Shown piece after piece: positions 6,935-9,815 of a stretch of 9,815 nucleotides of DNA. Source of the stretch: Pseudobdellovibrionaceae bacterium (GTDB lineage Bacteria > Bdellovibrionota > Bdellovibrionia > Bdellovibrionales > JAMPXM01). Within the stretch, counting starts at the first letter, position 1; the number at the start of each line of letters is the position of its first letter. The notes beneath the pieces were generated by a model. The model was not told the DNA's origin. It searched no databases and saw only the letters and a list, made by a program, of their open reading frames with translations. The stretch spans positions 1 through 9,815 of the forward strand of contig JALHOI010000077.1 of assembly GCA_022843085.1 (NCBI GenBank), read 5' to 3'. A program made the translations under genes and the position numbers.

Positions 6935-8536
6935 ATGAAGACACTTCGTGAATTGAAATCAAATTTTTGGGCGTTCCAACCCCTGCTGTTTCTGGTCTTT
7001 GTAATATGGACTTCGTCGGCGAACGCGCACGACGAAAAGCCCTTGTGGCTCATGAATGAGGCTGAACTTTCTGAACTTGATAAGACAATCGCCCAGCACC
7101 GTCTCGATCTTCTCAGCGCTATGAACGAAGCTCTAGTTTCTGGAATATCAACATCGCGATTTCAGCGCGACTACAGATTTGATACAGACACCGAGGTCAT
7201 GGATATTCCTCGCAGTGTTCTGAACCGGGTCATAATAAGTTCGCTTGAGCTTGAAACTGCAAGTATGAAGAGATATCTGGCGTGCGGGTTAAGTTGTGAC
7301 CATTCGCTTGAAACCGACCTCAAGGGACACCATGGCGCCCACGAGAAAGCGAACGCCATCCGCCAGCTTTGGCCGAAGGTGAAGTCGTCATTTAGGATCC
7401 TGTGGTTCGATGTACCTGTCGGAGTTTGGCTTCGAACCATTCATGCCGCTCGCTATTCGCGAACTATCGGAGCCAACATTCATTATCAAGCAACGGCCTA
7501 CGGCCGGTTTTCGATGGTGCTGGGTGCGACCGCCTTCGGAGCCGCATTTGGGGTCACCGAGCTTGCTGAAAGTATGTTCATGGGGCCCCTCCATCTTGTT
7601 TGCCAAGCAAATTATTTTTGGTCTGTCGCCCTTGGAGCCGCCGTCGCGGGGCTGTCCCGTGACGTCAAAGCACTCTTGCTGTTTGAACACGATCGGCATT
7701 CGTTCACCGAACGGTTCTCTCAAGCCACCACAAACTTCTTCAAATCACGAAGGCTTCGCCAATTCGAAGATCGAGTGCTGTTCAAAACCCTGAGTGACGG
7801 TGGAATCGAAAGGTTCGAAAAAATCACGCGGCGCCAGGCTCACGTTTCGATTCTTCAGCCGCTACTTGAGCGAATCTCGCCCGCCCAAGCCGTAGCACTC
7901 GATACTTTACTTTGGTCCGAGCTGGCCAACTCCGTCGCGGATCAGAGAAAACCGAGGTTTAGGTTTGCAACCGACCAACGTGAGCATCTTTTTGCTAGCG
8001 AGCTAGCGAAGCTTTTCAGCGCCGACACCACGCCAGAAAAAGCAGTCGCACATTGGCAAGATCATCACGCATCGATACGTACCTTTCTTCGCATTGTTCG
8101 AAACGACATGAAGGTTCGCCACCAGCAGACAGGCACTGCCGCAGCAGCTCTCCGCGCACTCGGCCAACTCGACATTGACCTTCGCCGACTGGATCTCTTC
8201 AACCTCGCCTGGCTCACGAAGTATGGCGGCCAAGCCGAGTCTCAAGATCGCGAAGCCATGGCACAATGGCTTCGCCATATTCTTTCCGAATTTGTTTCTC
8301 TCGCGATAGAAACGTCTGCGGACGGCGCGGATTTGAAGGCGACAGCCCTTAGGCGAAAACAGCTGACAAAAGAACTGACCACAACCGTCCGTCGCGGCCA
8401 TCCCAACAAGTCCACCTCCGAGAGGCCGGCCGACGGGACCGAACGACTTGAAGCTGCCTTTCGAAACGAACTCGCAAGCTTAGCCGCTCGTGCTCGCGCT
8501 AGAACTTGCTCTTCGATGTTCCAAGCGACCCCTTAG
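6935..8536 (+). CDS. Exported or membrane-associated protein of unknown family
   Basis: I do not recognise this 533-residue protein. I place the start at ATG 6935 because it gives a Sec signal peptide: K2, R5, K8, then a hydrophobic core, then SSANA with cleavage after residue 31. GAGAG lies about eight bases before it. The frame is open upstream to another ATG at 6815, but those 40 residues look non-coding and would bury the signal. The mature part starts with a polar helical region. A cluster with C117, C121, H123 and HHGAH (132-136) follows. Next are two Gly/Ala-rich hydrophobic segments at about 193-217 and 226-247 that could form a membrane hairpin. The last 280 residues are charged and strongly helix-like with no catalytic motif I can name. 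It lies between the tamAB pair and a secreted metallopeptidase, all on one strand, so an envelope role is plausible but unproven. Confidence 0.7.
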   Translation: MKTLRELKSNFWAFQPLLFLVFVIWTSSANAHDEKPLWLMNEAELSELDKTIAQHRLDLLSAMNEALVSGISTSRFQRDYRFDTDTEVMDIPRSVLNRVIISSLELETASMKRYLACGLSCDHSLETDLKGHHGAHEKANAIRQLWPKVKSSFRILWFDVPVGVWLRTIHAARYSRTIGANIHYQATAYGRFSMVLGATAFGAAFGVTELAESMFMGPLHLVCQANYFWSVALGAAVAGLSRDVKALLLFEHDRHSFTERFSQATTNFFKSRRLRQFEDRVLFKTLSDGGIERFEKITRRQAHVSILQPLLERISPAQAVALDTLLWSELANSVADQRKPRFRFATDQREHLFASELAKLFSADTTPEKAVAHWQDHHASIRTFLRIVRNDMKVRHQQTGTAAAALRALGQLDIDLRRLDLFNLAWLTKYGGQAESQDREAMAQWLRHILSEFVSLAIETSADGADLKATALRRKQLTKELTTTVRRGHPNKSTSERPADGTERLEAAFRNELASLAARARARTCSSMFQATP

Positions 8537-8606
8537 CGAGACTTACACCAGCGATAACTTTATGTTTCTTTTTTTCTCTATCGTTCGCAAATAGGCTCGC
8601 CTTTCT

Positions 8607-8623
8607 AAGAGGGGGCCCCAATG
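8607..8623 (+). promoter_or_regulatory. Strong ribosome binding site of the metallopeptidase gene, with adjoining palindrome
   Basis: AAGAGGGGG at 8607-8615 holds a good Shine-Dalgarno (GAGGG, 8609-8613) seven bases before the ATG at 8621, which fixes that start. It is continuous with the eight-base palindrome GGGGCCCC at 8612-8619. Pairing between two transcripts, or local pairing of the C run with the Shine-Dalgarno G run, could modulate access; that is inference. Confidence 0.6.
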
Positions 8624-9442
8624 CGAACTTATCTGTATCTCATCGCGGTGACTTTCGCGGTCGGCCTTGTCGGAACCAAGACCGCTAAGGCGAAGCAAGC
8701 CGATCGTTTCGACGCCTTCGCAGTTTTGAGAGAGTTCGATGCTATGATCGGTTCAACTGACGAAACAGGCGTTAAAGTTTTGGTCAAGATCGAGAGGCAA
8801 TCGACCTCTCTTGCGGCCTATGTCGAACGTAACAGTGATTTTGCAACACTCACCGTTACCGACGCTCTGATCTTCAGTTCTCGCACGTCGGTCGACGGGC
8901 TTCGAATGACCTTGTGTCACGAACTCGGGCATATCCTTGGCGGAGCACCTCGCCGGGACGTACCGCTCGAATGGGACGGTCCGGTAGCTCACGACGGTCG
9001 AAGTGAAATATCGGCAGAGGGTCAAGCTGACTATTACGCAAGCCTCGTTTGTTTTCCGCGTCTCGTGCGGGGTCACGATCACAAAGCCGCACTTGCTGGC
9101 AATCCGGTTCAATCAGAAATTGGCGAGGCCTGCGATCGTGCCCATGGGCGTGGCAGCGAGGACTCGTTGATCTGCCGCAGATCGGCGGCGGGCGGCCACA
9201 ATATGTTGACACTTGTTCGCCATTTTCAAATCTCGTCAACGACACCAAGTCAGATGACCGCACCCAGCACGATCACCAATTCGTATCCGGATCGTCAGTG
9301 TCGGCTTGATACAATCTTAGCAGGGTCGAGGTGTTCGCAAAATTCTCGGCCCCATCAAATACGACTAGATTTCGATCGCGCCGAACAGAACGAATGTCTT
9401 TCAACAATCGCCGCGCGACCAAAATGCTGGTACCGTCGCTAG
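8621..9442 (+). CDS. Secreted zinc metallopeptidase-like protein (HExxH ... ExxAD)
   Basis: The 273-residue product has a signal peptide (R2, hydrophobic core 4-18, probable cleavage after AKA at 24), so it acts in the periplasm or outside. The zinc motif HELGH is at 100-104, followed by ILGG. A second motif, EGQAD at 133-137, matches the E-x-x-A-D third-ligand motif of M48-type gluzincins, giving H100, H104 and E133 as likely zinc ligands and E101 as catalytic base. The distance between the motifs is shorter than in most M48 enzymes, so it is a divergent or separate family. The mature part has eight cysteines (99, 144, 171, 185, 227, 238, 259, 269), mostly after the active site, suggesting a disulfide-bonded C-terminal region. 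It lies 84 bases downstream of the unknown exported protein on the same strand. Its TAG stop overlaps the stop of the opposing hemerythrin-like gene. The substrate is unknown. Confidence 0.8.
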   Translation: MRTYLYLIAVTFAVGLVGTKTAKAKQADRFDAFAVLREFDAMIGSTDETGVKVLVKIERQSTSLAAYVERNSDFATLTVTDALIFSSRTSVDGLRMTLCHELGHILGGAPRRDVPLEWDGPVAHDGRSEISAEGQADYYASLVCFPRLVRGHDHKAALAGNPVQSEIGEACDRAHGRGSEDSLICRRSAAGGHNMLTLVRHFQISSTTPSQMTAPSTITNSYPDRQCRLDTILAGSRCSQNSRPHQIRLDFDRAEQNECLSTIAARPKCWYRR

Positions 9443-9815
9443 GACATTAGTGGCCAGCTTAATGTAGGCGAACTTTCAGCTCGGGCGTCGCCGTCGAGAT
9501 AGAACTCGCAAAGATCGAGGTAGTCTTCGACCAGAACTAACATTTCTCCGTGCAACAAACTGCGATTTGCTACAGGAAAAAACGCGCCTTCTTCTTCGAA
9601 GATGTGGTCAGCCACCGAATTCGCCAAAACTCGAGCCTTTTTTTCAATTTCGGGAGTCCAAGCTGTGCGGTAGCGGTACGACTTAAGTTCATCGGCCAGT
9701 AAACGAATCTGCTCGTGTTCAAGTTGACCAAGCAGAGCTTCGCAACGGACCTCGTGCGAACCGTGACGTGCGAGCAGCCGATAGAGAGTCTCTTCTTCGG
9801 CTTTCGAGTGCATCT
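9439..9815 (-). CDS. Hemerythrin-like HHE-domain protein, C-terminal part (gene runs off the right edge)
   Basis: The visible part is about 125 residues, and the frame is open to the window edge. The first visible methionine (codon 9813-9811) is immediately followed by HSKAEEETLY, which is normally the second helix of the fold, so the true start almost certainly lies outside the window. Counting from that methionine, HSKAE (2-6), H33 and HIFEE (70-74, followed by FFPVA) reproduce the HxxxE - H - HxxxE pattern of hemerythrin/HHE cation-binding four-helix bundles. These bind a di-iron centre and serve in oxygen or nitric oxide sensing, iron storage or repair of iron-sulfur proteins. The first helix with its histidine is missing only because of the window edge. 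There is no signal sequence in view and no fused sensor domain at the C-terminus. The stop at 9441-9439 overlaps the stop of the convergent metallopeptidase gene. Confidence 0.8.
   Translation of the reverse strand, partial: MHSKAEEETLYRLLARHGSHEVRCEALLGQLEHEQIRLLADELKSYRYRTAWTPEIEKKARVLANSVADHIFEEEGAFFPVANRSLLHGEMLVLVEDYLDLCEFYLDGDARAESSPTLSWPLMS

Noticed and set aside
8003..8401. 132-codon antisense open frame inside the unknown exported protein gene
   Set aside because: No ribosome binding site or recognisable domain; cysteine- and arginine-rich composition is that of an antisense shadow.
8753..9263. Two long antisense open frames opposite the metallopeptidase gene
   Set aside because: The plus-strand gene has a signal peptide, zinc motifs and a strong ribosome binding site; the antisense products show no motif.
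9439..9813. Complete hemerythrin gene starting at the ATG at 9813
   Set aside because: The family pattern requires an additional histidine-bearing helix before HSKAE, and the frame is open to the window edge, so the methionine is probably internal.

Overview
The window is a gene-dense stretch of a Gram-negative (diderm) bacterial chromosome. The evidence for an outer membrane is an Omp85/TamA-type barrel protein, a TamB-type partner, a lipoprotein and several Sec-type signal peptides. Base composition looks near 50% G+C, rich in TCGA/TTCG words, with GTG as well as ATG starts. Together with short, unfamiliar exported proteins, this reminds me of Bdellovibrionota/Oligoflexia-like bacteria. That assignment is an impression, not a demonstration. 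I see no insertion sequences, CRISPR arrays, tRNA or rRNA genes, and no clear sign of recent transfer.

Layout. Positions 1-1405 (minus strand) hold a membrane fatty acid desaturase with three intact histidine boxes. Downstream of it on the same strand is the start of a lipoprotein gene that runs off the left edge. A 144-base divergent gap (1406-1549) separates this pair from a plus-strand group. That group begins with a cysteine-dioxygenase-like cupin protein (1550-2641), followed closely by a TamA-like Omp85 protein (2664-4433). A TamB-like inner-membrane-anchored protein follows (4433-6802), with its GTG start overlapping the tamA stop codon by one base. After a 132-base gap come an exported or membrane-associated protein of unknown family (6935-8536) and a small secreted zinc metallopeptidase-like protein with an HELGH motif (8621-9442). 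The window closes with the 3' part of a hemerythrin-like gene on the minus strand (9439-9815). Its stop codon overlaps the peptidase stop tail to tail.

How the genes may work together. The firm functional unit is the TamA/TamB pair, which in known bacteria supports outer-membrane assembly and, for TamB-like proteins, lipid transport between membranes. The cupin gene sits just upstream and is probably co-transcribed with the pair. Its role there is unknown and is the most interesting contextual question. The desaturase is a lipid-modifying enzyme reading away from the shared divergent region, so the neighbourhood has an envelope/lipid flavour, but a regulatory link is inference only. The two exported proteins downstream of tamB could form a second small unit.
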